In this document: piece after piece, positions 53,012 through 63,059 of the stretch
Layout: every line of letters begins with the position of its first letter
Numbering within the stretch: the first letter of the stretch is position 1
Assembly: GCA_026417415.1 (NCBI GenBank)
Contig: JAOADG010000008.1
Span: 643,612 to 707,611 of the forward strand
Length of the DNA: 64,000 nucleotides
Source: a bacterium
Lineage (GTDB): Bacteria; Electryoneota; JAOADG01
Direction: 5' to 3'
Notes under the pieces: generated by a model
Databases searched by the model: none
Seen by the model: the letters and a program-made list of their open reading frames with translations, nothing else
Told to the model about the DNA's origin: nothing
Translations under genes and position numbers: made by a program

Positions 53012-53824
53012 TTATTTTCTGAATTTTTGAACAAAAATTGTACCATATGCAAGTTTATTGGCAATATTAATCTGAAATTTTAAAACCCTTCCCAAATTTT
53101 CTTGAACACATTTTTTTCTGAAAGTTCTAAGTGTATCCCACAAATAAATAGGCCTGCGCACGAGTACAAATGGTTTTAATTCGTTAGGTAGATTCTCTCT
53201 TAGAGAATTAACACATACTATTCTGTATCCAGATTGTATAGCCATTAGAATATGTTTTGTTTGGTAACGACCAAATGGAAATGCAAAACCGTCTATCTTT
53301 ACATTAAACATTTCTTCGAGTTTATGTTTACTACTGATTAGTTCATTCTGTACTTGATGATCAGTTAATGATTCAAAAGAATAATGGTGCTCACTATGTG
53401 AACCGATTTCCCATCCACATTGGATTAATATTTGAATTTGTTCTTTATTTAAGTGAAAAAATTTTCTCCAACCCAATTGTGCTTCCCAGGAATTCCATTT
53501 CCCAATGTAACTTGCTATTAGAAAAACAGTTGCTCTAAAGCCAAATTTATTCAAGATTGGAAAAGCATTTTGAAAAATAGATTGGTATCCATCATCAAAA
53601 GATAAAGCTAATTTGTATTTACTTTCAGTGTTTTGTAGTGTGTTTGATATTGTATCAACTGAAAATTGAAGATTATTTAATAAAGACATCTGCCGTAGAA
53701 ACTGTTTGGGAAACACATTGGTGATCCCAATTTCCCATCGTGTATCAACTTTATGATAAGTTAGAAATTGAGATGAACGGTTTGAAGAATTAACTCCATT
53801 ATCGCCCAGTGTGACCAAATCCAC
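53012..53824 (-). CDS. Polysaccharide deacetylase (NodB domain)
   Basis: The protein has about 270 residues from GTG 53824, which has AAGAGG about 5 nt before it. An ATG at 53866 is also in frame but lies deeper inside dut. The NodB motifs are LALSFDDGYQSIF and HSEHHYSF (two His, HxxxH type), then FAFPFGRYQTKHI. The family removes N- or O-acetyl groups from polysaccharides using a metal ion. No signal peptide is visible; the protein may act inside. The start region overlaps the dut end by about 26 nt. Confidence 0.8.
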   Translation of the reverse strand: MDLVTLGDNGVNSSNRSSQFLTYHKVDTRWEIGITNVFPKQFLRQMSLLNNLQFSVDTISNTLQNTESKYKLALSFDDGYQSIFQNAFPILNKFGFRATVFLIASYIGKWNSWEAQLGWRKFFHLNKEQIQILIQCGWEIGSHSEHHYSFESLTDHQVQNELISSKHKLEEMFNVKIDGFAFPFGRYQTKHILMAIQSGYRIVCVNSLRENLPNELKPFVLVRRPIYLWDTLRTFRKKCVQENLGRVLKFQINIANKLAYGTIFVQKFRK

Positions 53825-54251
53825 CAGTTCCTCTTGAAGTATCTGGTAATTCTTGAACTTCTTCAAAGGATGCTTGAATTACTGAAGAAACAACCAATTG
53901 AGCAATTCGATCACCTCGACGAATAGTATAAGGTTCTTTTCCTAAATGAATTAGGATTAGATTGATTTCACCACGGTAGTCACTATCAATAGTACCAGGA
54001 GTATTCAATAGTGTTAGTCCATACTTTATGGCTAATCCACTTCTTGGTCTGACTTGGATTTCATAACCTTCCGGAATTGCTACTGAAAACGAAGTTGGGA
54101 TTAATACACGCTCGAAAGGATGAATGGTTATTTCGTTATCAATTGCCGCATAAATATCAAAACCCGCGGCACCGACAGTTGCTTTTTGTGGAAGAGGAAA
54201 ATCTTCAAATCCCTCACGAACCCTTTTAATCAAAATTTGAACGTTTCTCAT
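53799..54251 (-). CDS. dut: dUTP diphosphatase
   Basis: The protein has 150 residues. It hydrolyses dUTP to dUMP and pyrophosphate and keeps uracil out of DNA. All five motifs are recognisable: AAGFDIYAAIDNE, RPRSGLAIKYG, NTPGTIDSDYRGEI, RGDRIAQLVV, and RGTGGFGHTG at the flexible C-terminus. The enzyme is a trimer. Its start overlaps the M16 peptidase stop by 26 nt. Confidence 0.96.
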   Translation of the reverse strand: MRNVQILIKRVREGFEDFPLPQKATVGAAGFDIYAAIDNEITIHPFERVLIPTSFSVAIPEGYEIQVRPRSGLAIKYGLTLLNTPGTIDSDYRGEINLILIHLGKEPYTIRRGDRIAQLVVSSVIQASFEEVQELPDTSRGTGGFGHTGR

Positions 54252-55494
54252 TGTTTTCGTCTGGAATTAATCTCGTTTCTATAAAATTTTGTGATGACCA
54301 AAGTTCAACTGCAACAGATTGAATTTCTTCAGCTGTAGTATTGTCTATTTTTTCTTTTAACTCATCAATGGAAAGGTAATTTTGAGAATAAAGCTCCATC
54401 CGAGCAATACGTGACATTCTACTTGAAGTAGATTCTAATGCTAGAACAAGATTCCCTTTTACTTGTTTTTTAATTCGTTTTAACTCGTTAGGTTTTAGGG
54501 GATTGTTGACTAACTTAAACAATTCTTTTTTCGCTAATTCACATGCTTTGTCAATTTTTTTCTCATCTGTTCCAAGGTAAATACCAAACACTCCTGTGTC
54601 ACGATAATTGTCTACAAAACTATAAACCGAATAAGCAATACCTCGTTTTTCTCGTATTTCTTGAAATAAACGTGAAGACATTCCATTTCCCAAGACAGTA
54701 TTCAATAACATTAAAGGAATTTTTCTTTTATCGTTGTATGCAAAAGCACGAGTTCCTAAAACAAGATGCGCATTTTCTGAAGGGAATTTTATAGTTTGTT
54801 TATGTTCTTGTTGTAACGGAACAGGATCTGAAATAGAAACAGTATTAGGAGTTGAATTCAAGATTAACTTATTTTCTACACAGTCACAAAGTTTTTTATG
54901 AATTATATTTCCTGCTGCTGCCACTGTTACATTAATTGGATGATAGTGTATTTGAATAAATTTAATCAAATCATCACGCTTGATTCTTTGTAAGGTTTCA
55001 AATGTACCTAAAATTGAACGACCTAAAGAATGTTTTGGAAATACTTGTTCTTGCCATTTTTCAAAAATAAAATCATCAGGAGTTTCTAACATACCACGTA
55101 GTTCATCTAAAATAATCTCTTTTTCCTTTACTAACTCTATTTCAGGATAAATTGAATTAGATAGAATATCTGTTAGTACATCGAGTGCCGTTTTAAATTC
55201 TGAAGGTAATACAGTAGCATAATAACCTGTTACTTCTCTACTTGTAAAAGCATTTAAAATACCACCACCACCTTCTATTAACTTGGAAATTTGTTTAGGC
55301 GATTTGGTTTTAGTTCCTTTGAATGCCATATGTTCAAGAAAATGTGCAATGCCAGATAAATGTTCTGGTTCGTCTCTTGAACCTACTTTGATAAAAATTC
55401 CTATGCTCAACGAATGAACATTGGATATACTTTCGGATATGACTCGAATTCCATTAGGAAGGACAGTTCGATCAAATGTTGTGTATTTACTCAT
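54226..55494 (-). CDS. M16-family zinc metallopeptidase (YmxG/processing-peptidase-like)
   Basis: The protein has 422 residues. The inverted zinc motif is HFLEH (His51, Glu54, His55), followed by a distal Glu and the family segment MLETPDDFIFEKW. NGMSSRLFQEIREKRGIAYS (typical of the mitochondrial processing peptidase/YmxG branch) is in the second half. The family degrades or trims peptides. Its position after pnp is conserved in many bacteria. It overlaps both pnp and dut. Confidence 0.92.
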   Translation of the reverse strand: MSKYTTFDRTVLPNGIRVISESISNVHSLSIGIFIKVGSRDEPEHLSGIAHFLEHMAFKGTKTKSPKQISKLIEGGGGILNAFTSREVTGYYATVLPSEFKTALDVLTDILSNSIYPEIELVKEKEIILDELRGMLETPDDFIFEKWQEQVFPKHSLGRSILGTFETLQRIKRDDLIKFIQIHYHPINVTVAAAGNIIHKKLCDCVENKLILNSTPNTVSISDPVPLQQEHKQTIKFPSENAHLVLGTRAFAYNDKRKIPLMLLNTVLGNGMSSRLFQEIREKRGIAYSVYSFVDNYRDTGVFGIYLGTDEKKIDKACELAKKELFKLVNNPLKPNELKRIKKQVKGNLVLALESTSSRMSRIARMELYSQNYLSIDELKEKIDNTTAEEIQSVAVELWSSQNFIETRLIPDENNEKRSNFD

Positions 55495-57659
55495 GAACGT
55501 TTAGGATGATTGGTTTTATGACTTGGATTCCGTTGTTCACGTTTATCTTGATGAGAATGTTTCGTACCACCAATGACCCCACTTGCATCTGGTAAAAGTG
55601 CTTTGCGTGATAATTCCATTTTACCTTGTGCATCTAAATTCATTAATTTTACTTCAACGATATCACCTACTTTTAAGATTTCTTCCACTTTTGAAACTCT
55701 TTTGTGGGCAATATTGCTGATATGAAGTAATCCTTCTCTTCCCGGTAATATTTCAACAAATGCACCAAATTCTGCTAATCTTGTCACTTTTCCACGATAT
55801 ACTCGACCTACTTCAGGTTCCATCATTAAGCCGGCAACATACTCATATGCTTCTTGAACGCCATTGATATCAATTCCACTAATCACCACAGTTCCATCAT
55901 CATCAATATCAATTTGACTTCCAGTACGTTTAATCAATTCTCTGATATTTTTTCCTCCAGGTCCAATCAACAAACCTATTTTTTCCTGATCTACTTTTAC
56001 ATGTACAATTTTAGGTGCAAACTCGCTTAGTTTGTTTCTTGGACGTGGTAATGCTTCATTCATCAATTGTAAAATATATTCCCTACCCTTTTTGGCTTGT
56101 TGAAGCGCATCTCTCATGATTTCAATAGAGATCCCTTGGATTTTTATATCCATTTGAAATGCAGTAATTCCAATCTCTGTACCAGCTACTTTAAAATCCA
56201 TGTCACCAAGTGCGTCTTCGTCTCCTAAAATATCAGATAATATGGCTATCTTATTGTCTTCCTTTATTAAGCCCATTGCTATTCCAGCAACAGCACGAGG
56301 CATAGGAACACCAGCATCAAAAAGAGATAAACTTGCAGCACACACTGAAGCCATTGAAGATGAACCATTTGATTCAAGGATTTCACTAACAACACGAATT
56401 GTGTAAGGGAATTGATCCCAACTAGGAATTAAAGATTTAATTGCACGTTCAGCCAAGTTCCCATGACCGATTTCTCTTCTTGAAGTTCCTGTGACTTTTT
56501 TTGCTTCACCGGTTGAAAAAGGCGGAAAATTGTAATGAAGCATAAATGGCTTAGAAAAAATTCCTTCTAAAGCATCTATTTTTTGTTCATCTAATTTAGC
56601 TCCAAGCGTACAAACACCTAAAGCTTGTGTTTGTCCACGAGTAAATAATGCAGAACCATGTGTTCTAGGTAAAACGCCAACTTCAATACTGATCGGCCTT
56701 ATGGTTTGAGTATCGCGTCCATCCAATCTACGATTTTCTTCTAAAACCATACGACGCATTTCTTTTTTTAAAATCTTATCCAATACTTCATTTACAAAAA
56801 TAGCTTTATCTGCGAGATCAACACCCAATTCATTGATTACTTTTTCTTGAGCTTCTTCTCGGATTTTTTTTCGTTCTAATTTATCGGGTGTGTGAGCTGC
56901 TTGGAGAATCATTTCACCAACACTTTGAAAAATTTTTTCTTCTAACTGCTCATCTTGAAAGGTTAAGGTAAATTCACGAATAGGTTTTTGAATGAATTGT
57001 GAAATGCGATCTTGAAGTTCACAAATCTGTATAATGTATTGATGACCAAATAAAATTGCTTGAATAAGAGTTTCTTCATCAATTTCTTTAGCTTCACCTT
57101 CTACCATCGTGATTGAGGATTTTGTTCCTGCTATGACTAACTCTAAATCGGACTTTTCTAAATCATTAAAAGTAGGATTTAACACAAATTCACCATCTAT
57201 TCTTCCTACCCTTACCGATGCACAAGATTCAGCAAACGGGATATCACTGATTAAAAGAGCTAAACTTGCACCAATTGTACCTAAAACATCACCATCATTT
57301 TCACCATCGTGTGATAAAACAATTGCAAAGACTTGTGTTTCGTAAAGATATCCCTTAGGAAACAACGGGCGAATGGGTCTGTCAATTAATCGAGCAGATA
57401 AAATTTCCTTTTCTGTTGGTTTGGCTTCACGCTTGAAATATCCACCTGGAACTTTTCCTGCGGCATATGATTTTTCTCTATATTCAACAGATAAAGGGAA
57501 AAAATCTGCATCTTCTTTTCGTTGCCGACTGCTAACTACTGTTACTAAGACAACAGTTTCTCCGTACTGCACCAAAACAGCGCCATCAGCTTGTTTAGCT
57601 AATCTACCGGTTTCAACCGTTAGAGTTCGCCCACCCAATTGGATGGATTCTCTAATCAT
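55491..57659 (-). CDS. pnp: Polyribonucleotide nucleotidyltransferase (PNPase)
   Basis: The protein has 722 residues. It degrades RNA phosphorolytically from the 3' end. Two RNase PH domains (from GGRTLTVETGRLAKQADGAV and HNFPPFSTGEAKK-like VLPRTHGSALFTRGQTQALG) flank an alpha-helical linker. The KH domain has LLIGPGGKNIRELIKRTG (near 565-585), and the S1 domain has GKVTRLAEFGAFVEILPGRE (near 625-645). The tail is His/Lys-rich. The start is ATG 57659, 21 nt after rpsO. rpsO and pnp together are a classic pair. Confidence 0.97.
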   Translation of the reverse strand: MIRESIQLGGRTLTVETGRLAKQADGAVLVQYGETVVLVTVVSSRQRKEDADFFPLSVEYREKSYAAGKVPGGYFKREAKPTEKEILSARLIDRPIRPLFPKGYLYETQVFAIVLSHDGENDGDVLGTIGASLALLISDIPFAESCASVRVGRIDGEFVLNPTFNDLEKSDLELVIAGTKSSITMVEGEAKEIDEETLIQAILFGHQYIIQICELQDRISQFIQKPIREFTLTFQDEQLEEKIFQSVGEMILQAAHTPDKLERKKIREEAQEKVINELGVDLADKAIFVNEVLDKILKKEMRRMVLEENRRLDGRDTQTIRPISIEVGVLPRTHGSALFTRGQTQALGVCTLGAKLDEQKIDALEGIFSKPFMLHYNFPPFSTGEAKKVTGTSRREIGHGNLAERAIKSLIPSWDQFPYTIRVVSEILESNGSSSMASVCAASLSLFDAGVPMPRAVAGIAMGLIKEDNKIAILSDILGDEDALGDMDFKVAGTEIGITAFQMDIKIQGISIEIMRDALQQAKKGREYILQLMNEALPRPRNKLSEFAPKIVHVKVDQEKIGLLIGPGGKNIRELIKRTGSQIDIDDDGTVVISGIDINGVQEAYEYVAGLMMEPEVGRVYRGKVTRLAEFGAFVEILPGREGLLHISNIAHKRVSKVEEILKVGDIVEVKLMNLDAQGKMELSRKALLPDASGVIGGTKHSHQDKREQRNPSHKTNHPKRS

Positions 57660-57680
57660 TTCATCCTCTATTTAATGGTT

Positions 57681-57947
57681 TTACCTACGAATTCCGAGTT
57701 CTTGAATCATTTTTCGATAGCGTTCAATATCTTTTGATTTTAAATAATCCAATAATCTTCTGCGTTTACTTACCATTTTTAAAAGTCCTCGCCTACTATG
57801 ATGATCTTTGGGATGATTTTTAAAATGATCCGTTAATGCATTGATATGATGGGTTAGAATAGCAATTTGAACTTCTGGCGATCCAGAATCAGAAGCATGT
57901 TTGCCATAAGTTTCACGTAATTTTTCTTTTATCTCTTTAGAAATCAT
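57681..57947 (-). CDS. rpsO: Ribosomal protein S15
   Basis: The protein has 88 residues from ATG 57947, matching the family length. The frame is open to 58001, but that part belongs to the ribF end. Family segments are [40 protein letters not shown] and [20 protein letters not shown]. It binds 16S rRNA in the platform of the 30S subunit. Confidence 0.97.
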   Translation of the reverse strand: MISKEIKEKLRETYGKHASDSGSPEVQIAILTHHINALTDHFKNHPKDHHSRRGLLKMVSKRRRLLDYLKSKDIERYRKMIQELGIRR

Positions 57948-57976
57948 TGGTTCCTCTTGGTTTAAATGAATGAACT

Positions 57977-58909
57977 CTAATGTAACCCAAAATAAGTACA
58001 AGCAAAATGTTCGTCTTCTTTCATTTTTTGAATTAAATCATCGGAATTTTGAAAAGTTATTTGGTTACGAATAAATCTCTTAAAAAGAATTTGGATATGT
58101 TTACCGTATAAAATTTCCGAAAAATTTATAATATAAACTTCTATAGCTTTTGGTAAATTGCCAAATGTAGGGCGGTTTCCAATAGAAATCAAGGCAGGTA
58201 CATTTGTTAATCGATCAGTGGTTGCTAAACCACAATATACACCATCAGCAGGGATAAGGCGATTTTCTGGTTCGATATGAATATTAGCTGTTGGAAACCC
58301 AAGTGTTTTCCCACGTTGTTCACCTCTCACTACGTACCCAGAGAGGTTGTAAGGTCTTCCTAAAAAGATTTCTGCTTCTTCAACTTTTTGTTGAATTAAT
58401 AAATTTCTTATGTAAGAGGATGATACAGGTTTACCATTGATTTGAAGTGGTGGAATACAATGAATTTCTATATTTAAGGTTTTCGCCAGTTGCGGAAAAG
58501 TGTCAACATTTCCACTTTTTTGGTATCCAAAAGTATGGTTTGTACCTAAAATAAATGTGTCTATTTGAAAATTGTTAATTAAGGTCTCTAAAAAAACATC
58601 TGCATGAATTAAAGAAAACTCTCGTGTGAACTGGCATAGTATTACTTTTTGAATGCCTATCTTTCTAAAGTATTCAATTCTTTCATCTAATGTAGACAAA
58701 AATTTTATACTATCAGGGTTAGAAGATAAAATAGATTGTGGATGTGGTGAAAAAGTTACAACTACAGGTAGCTGTTCTTTTGTTTTAGCATACTCAATTA
58801 CTTGGTACAGTAAATATTGATGCCCTTTATGAATACCATCAAAAACACCTATGGTCGCAACTGATTTTTGTTTACTCGATGATGGTTTATGATAATCTTC
58901 AATTAACAT
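57977..58909 (-). CDS. ribF: Bifunctional riboflavin kinase/FMN adenylyltransferase
   Basis: The protein has 310 residues. The N-terminal FAD-synthetase domain has a nucleotidyltransferase site [17 protein letters not shown] (HxGH) and [11 protein letters not shown]. The C-terminal riboflavin-kinase domain has [15 protein letters not shown] and the metal/substrate Asn. It turns riboflavin into FMN and FAD. Its end overlaps nothing but rpsO's spurious extension; its start overlaps truB by 7 nt. Confidence 0.96.
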   Translation of the reverse strand: MLIEDYHKPSSSKQKSVATIGVFDGIHKGHQYLLYQVIEYAKTKEQLPVVVTFSPHPQSILSSNPDSIKFLSTLDERIEYFRKIGIQKVILCQFTREFSLIHADVFLETLINNFQIDTFILGTNHTFGYQKSGNVDTFPQLAKTLNIEIHCIPPLQINGKPVSSSYIRNLLIQQKVEEAEIFLGRPYNLSGYVVRGEQRGKTLGFPTANIHIEPENRLIPADGVYCGLATTDRLTNVPALISIGNRPTFGNLPKAIEVYIINFSEILYGKHIQILFKRFIRNQITFQNSDDLIQKMKEDEHFACTYFGLH

Positions 58910-59619
58910 TCTATTTCACTATTGGGAAATACTTCTACTACAAATTTTTCATCATAAGATTGCTTTAAAAAACACTCAACAATTTTTTTAGGACTTTCGG
59001 CTTGAGATAAATCAACATCACCAATTTTTAATCTTTGTAAACCTGACATCACAGCACAAGTATTTAACTTATGACCGATATCTCTAGCAAATGCACGAAT
59101 ATAAGTCCCTTTCGAGCAATGAATCGTTAATGTTAGTTCGTCTTGTTGAAATTTCTCAATTTTTAGTGAATAGATTTCAATGGTTCTTTCTTTTAAATCA
59201 AAAGGAACTCCTGATCGAGCAGCTCTGTATGCTCTTTGTCCATTAACCTGAATCGCAGAAAAAATGGGTGGTTTCTGTAATTGTGTGCCGATAAACGAAT
59301 TTAAAACGTTTTGAATTTCATCGAAAATTGGACTTTTCCCTTTACGTTCTAACTTCCCAGTAATATCATCTGTATCAGAAGAGTAACCAAAATGAATTTT
59401 TGCGCGATAAAGTTTATCACAGTTTGTCCATTTAGATAATCGTTTTGTTGCATTTCGACCAATTCCAAAAATCATAAGCCCTTCTGCTATTGGGTCTAAA
59501 GTACCTGCAAACCCTATTTTTTTTATGTTTAAGTGTATACGAAAATAATCTACGATCTTTTGGCAATATTCATTCGGTTCTTTTTTCACTGCAATGATAT
59601 AATCATGAAGTAACATCAT
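58903..59619 (-). CDS. truB: tRNA pseudouridine(55) synthase
   Basis: The protein has 238 residues, short but within the range for a TruB lacking the PUA domain. The catalytic Asp is in GFAGTLDPIAEGLMIFGIGR. GYSSDTDDITGKLE, KPPIFSAIQVNGQRAYRAAR and HCSKGTYIRAFARDIGHKL are conserved elements. It makes pseudouridine 55 in the T loop. Two ATGs stand at the start (59619, 59616). It overlaps rbfA by 17 nt. Confidence 0.95.
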   Translation of the reverse strand: MMLLHDYIIAVKKEPNEYCQKIVDYFRIHLNIKKIGFAGTLDPIAEGLMIFGIGRNATKRLSKWTNCDKLYRAKIHFGYSSDTDDITGKLERKGKSPIFDEIQNVLNSFIGTQLQKPPIFSAIQVNGQRAYRAARSGVPFDLKERTIEIYSLKIEKFQQDELTLTIHCSKGTYIRAFARDIGHKLNTCAVMSGLQRLKIGDVDLSQAESPKKIVECFLKQSYDEKFVVEVFPNSEIEC

Positions 59620-59980
59620 TTTTATCTTTTTGATGAATCTGGTTGAGTAAATATTCTATTCTCTGCGAGCGTTCTGCAGATGCATCAAATTGAAATGAGA
59701 TTTCAGGAACAAAACGAATTGTCAACTGATGAGCAAGAAGATTTCTGAATTTTCCTTTATTCTGTTTAAAAAATTGTTCAATTCGGATGAGATCTTTTTT
59801 ATCACCTACTATTGAATAATAAATTTTTGCAGACTTTAGATCATTTGTGAGTTCTACTTGTGATATAGAAATTAAAGATGGGAATAAATCTTTATATTCT
59901 GTTTCTATAGAAGTCGCTATTATTTTTCTGATTTCTGATTCTAATCTTTTTTGTCTTACTTTTCTGAAATTTAGTACCAT
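59603..59980 (-). CDS. rbfA: Ribosome-binding factor A
   Basis: The protein has 125 residues. It is a KH-like 30S maturation factor. FRKVRQKRLESEIRKIIATS, ISISQVELTNDLKSAKIYYS and IRFVPEISFQFDASAERSQR are family segments. It sits between infB/DUF503 and truB, in the usual order for this cluster, and overlaps both neighbours. Confidence 0.94.
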   Translation of the reverse strand: MVLNFRKVRQKRLESEIRKIIATSIETEYKDLFPSLISISQVELTNDLKSAKIYYSIVGDKKDLIRIEQFFKQNKGKFRNLLAHQLTIRFVPEISFQFDASAERSQRIEYLLNQIHQKDKNDVTS

Positions 59981-60270
59981 TGTACGCTCGCGTTAGTAAT
60001 TATACAATCTGGTTTTGATTCAATAAGACGTAAACATTCTTGAATTGTTTGTTCAGCATGAAATGGTTCATTAGCGACCGTTGCAATGTATAAATTCGCA
60101 GTTTGCCAAACTTCCTGTGAACCTAATTCAATAATTGATACATTTGTTTTCGTTCTTATTTTGTCCTTTAACGAATTTATCAGTGAACGCTTTTCTTTTA
60201 ATGATTGAACATACGGAAAATGAATATCTATACGAATTGCAGCGAGAAAACCGTTTTTTTTATTCATCAC
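59971..60270 (-). CDS. DUF503 (YlxP-like) protein
   Basis: The protein has 99 residues. The DUF503 pattern is visible: AAIRIDIHFPYVQSLKEKRS LINSLKDKI followed by NVSIIELGSQEVWQTANLYI. Homologues lie between infB and rbfA in Firmicutes and others, and are thought to support ribosome assembly. The exact role is unproved. It begins where infB ends (1-nt overlap). Confidence 0.85.
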   Translation of the reverse strand: MMNKKNGFLAAIRIDIHFPYVQSLKEKRSLINSLKDKIRTKTNVSIIELGSQEVWQTANLYIATVANEPFHAEQTIQECLRLIESKPDCIITNASVQWY

Positions 60271-63053
60271 TAGACAACTTGCTCAGTGTATTGTCTTGCT
60301 TCTTCAACAATTTCATAAGATTCTATACGATCACCAACTTTGATATCATTAAAACCGTTCAAGGAAATTCCACATTCAAAACCTTCTTTTACTTCTCGTA
60401 CAGAATCTTTAAATCTTTGTAAATTACTTATTGTACCTGACCAGATTTCTCTACCATCTCTAATCAATCGTACCTGATGTGAACGTGCTACACTTCCAGA
60501 AGAAACGTAACATCCAGCTACAGTTCCAACCCTAGAAATTTTGAAAATTTCTCTAACTTCAATAGTAGAGCGTAAAATTTCTTTTGTTTTCGGTTTCAAT
60601 AAACCTGATATCGCGTTACGAATATCATCTTCAACTTGATAAATTGTACGATAAATTCGAATATCTACATTCTCTTTTTCCGCTAATTCACGTGCAGTAA
60701 CGTTTGGATGAACATGAAAACCTATGATAATAGCATGTGATGCGACTGCTAATAATACATCATTATCAGTAATAGGACCTACTGAACGGTGAATGATGTT
60801 TACTGTAACTTCTTTTCCGGATAGTTTCATTAAAGAGTCAGCAATAACTTCTACCGATCCATCTGCATCACCTTTAAGAACGATGTTCAGTTCTACATGC
60901 TCATAACCCTCTTCACGCTTTTTACTTAACTGTTCAAGTGTCATTCGTTTGACAGTTCTAAAAGTTTGTTCACGTTGTTGTTGTTGGCGTCTTTGTGCAA
61001 CCTCGCGTGCTTCTCTATCTGATTCATATACAATAAATTTGTCACCTGCTTGCGGTATTCCATCAAAACCAACGACTTGAATAGGTTGTCCAGGATACGC
61101 TTCATTCTTTTTCTCGTTGGCTTCATTTAATAAAGATCGAACACGTCCATATTGTTGCCCAGCAACAAAAACATCTCCTATTTTTAAAATACCATGTTGG
61201 ATTAATACAGTCGCTACAGTGCCTCGCCCTTTTTCAATACGTGCTTCCAACACCACACCTCTTGCTTTACCTTCCCAATCTGCTTTAAGTTCAGCAATTT
61301 CTGCAGCAAGTAATATTTCTTCTAACAATCCATCAATATTTTTCCCAAATTTTGCTGATATTTCTGCACATTGATATTTACCACCCCATTCTTCTATTAA
61401 AATTCCATGTTCTGATAATTGTCTTTTGATCAATTCTGGATTTGCATTAGGTTTGTCAATTTTATTGATAGCAACGACTATTGGAACATTGGCTGCTTTG
61501 GCATGATCAATAGCTTCAATTGTCTGAGGCATTACTTGATCGTCAGCAGCTACAACTAAAACTACAATATCAGTGATTTGTGCACCTCGTGCACGCATTG
61601 CAGTGAAGGCCTTGTGCCCCGGAGTGTCTAAAAAGGTAATCTTCTTTCCGTTCACTTCCACTTCATAAGCACCAATATGTTGGGTAATACCACCGTATTC
61701 CCTTGCAGCGACATTGGTCTTTCTTAAGTAATCCAACAGAGTTGTTTTTCCATGATCAACATGCCCCATTACAGTAACTACGGGCTGTCTTGGTTTCATT
61801 CTACTGATATCAATTACTTCAACTTCTTCTTCCTCTTCTTCATCTGTAATAAATTCAACTTCTACATTGTATTCAGAGGCAAGTAGTACGATTAAATCTT
61901 TGTCTAATCGTTGATTTTGGGTAATCATTGAACCCAATGTGAATGATTTCTTAATTAATTCTGCAGGTGTGACTTCAAGAAAACTAGCCAATTCTGCAGT
62001 TGTAACATATTCTGTCAAACGTAATACATTGGTTTCTATTTCAACACCATCATCACGAATGACTTTTTTGTGTTTCTTTTTGAAACGTTTGGTACCTTCT
62101 GAAATCGCTGCTATGGTCTGGCGTAATGTACTTTCAACAGCTTGTGCATCAACTTTTTTAGGTTTAGGTTTCTTACGAATTATTTCTGGAAGTGATGCAA
62201 CTGCTACACGTTCTTTTATTGCTTTAGATTTAGTACGTACAATTTCTTCTTGTTCTTCTGGTGAAAGAGTTTTTCTTTTCCATTTTTTGGATTGTTCTTT
62301 TTTAGTCGGGATTTCTTCAACAAACTGTTCTGATTGATTTTCTGCAGCAACTTCTTTACTAATTTTAGTTTCTGTCTTTTTCTTTGTCTTTTCTTTTACA
62401 GTTTCTTTTGCAGGTTCTTTTTGTTCTGCAGATTTTGTTTTTGTTTCTTTTTTAACACCTTTTTCTTTAGGTGGGGTTTGAACAGTTCCTTTTGAAATGA
62501 CATTTACACGGGGAATTTCAGGTAATGGAATGTGATTATCTACTTTTACTGGTGTGGGTTCAGTTGAACTATCCTCAGTATTTTCAACGGGTTCAACGAT
62601 TGGTGGTATCGTGTCAGTCTCTTTTTCTGGAATATCTTCAACTGGCGCTACAATTTCAGTCTTTTGCTGGTTATCTTCAATTGGTTTAGATGGTAACTCT
62701 TCAATTTTTACTTCAGTTTTAGTTTCTTCAACACTCTCTTTTTGAATGAATTGAGGATATAGATTTCTACTAATTTTTTCTAATTCTTCTTTTCTCAGAC
62801 GTTCTTTTTCTTCACGTTGTTGGATTTCTAAAGCACGTTTTTTTTCTAATTCCAATTTAAACCATTTTTCAGGATCAAATTTTTTCACTAAAGCTAAATA
62901 GATTTCTTCTTCAACTTTCCAATTACTAATTAAGAAAGTATTGGGTTTTTTTGGTACGTTCAAATCAGTGGTTTTGAGATATTCGATCAGAACTTCGGGC
63001 TTTTGATGAAGTTCAGTGGCAATATCAATTAGTTTTTTTACGGTATAACTCAA
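60270..63053 (-). CDS. infB: Translation initiation factor IF-2
   Basis: The protein has 927 residues. An IF2_N-like start ([20 protein letters not shown]) is followed by a long charged, low-complexity linker rich in Lys, Glu, Thr and Pro (about 75-320). The G domain begins near 425: [20 protein letters not shown], then [17 protein letters not shown] and [14 protein letters not shown]. Domains II-IV follow, ending in [22 protein letters not shown]-2 joins fMet-tRNA to the 30S subunit. The start ATG is 6 nt after nusA. Confidence 0.97.
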   Translation of the reverse strand: MSYTVKKLIDIATELHQKPEVLIEYLKTTDLNVPKKPNTFLISNWKVEEEIYLALVKKFDPEKWFKLELEKKRALEIQQREEKERLRKEELEKISRNLYPQFIQKESVEETKTEVKIEELPSKPIEDNQQKTEIVAPVEDIPEKETDTIPPIVEPVENTEDSSTEPTPVKVDNHIPLPEIPRVNVISKGTVQTPPKEKGVKKETKTKSAEQKEPAKETVKEKTKKKTETKISKEVAAENQSEQFVEEIPTKKEQSKKWKRKTLSPEEQEEIVRTKSKAIKERVAVASLPEIIRKKPKPKKVDAQAVESTLRQTIAAISEGTKRFKKKHKKVIRDDGVEIETNVLRLTEYVTTAELASFLEVTPAELIKKSFTLGSMITQNQRLDKDLIVLLASEYNVEVEFITDEEEEEEVEVIDISRMKPRQPVVTVMGHVDHGKTTLLDYLRKTNVAAREYGGITQHIGAYEVEVNGKKITFLDTPGHKAFTAMRARGAQITDIVVLVVAADDQVMPQTIEAIDHAKAANVPIVVAINKIDKPNANPELIKRQLSEHGILIEEWGGKYQCAEISAKFGKNIDGLLEEILLAAEIAELKADWEGKARGVVLEARIEKGRGTVATVLIQHGILKIGDVFVAGQQYGRVRSLLNEANEKKNEAYPGQPIQVVGFDGIPQAGDKFIVYESDREAREVAQRRQQQQREQTFRTVKRMTLEQLSKKREEGYEHVELNIVLKGDADGSVEVIADSLMKLSGKEVTVNIIHRSVGPITDNDVLLAVASHAIIIGFHVHPNVTARELAEKENVDIRIYRTIYQVEDDIRNAISGLLKPKTKEILRSTIEVREIFKISRVGTVAGCYVSSGSVARSHQVRLIRDGREIWSGTISNLQRFKDSVREVKEGFECGISLNGFNDIKVGDRIESYEIVEEARQYTEQVV

Positions 63054-63059
63054 TTTAGA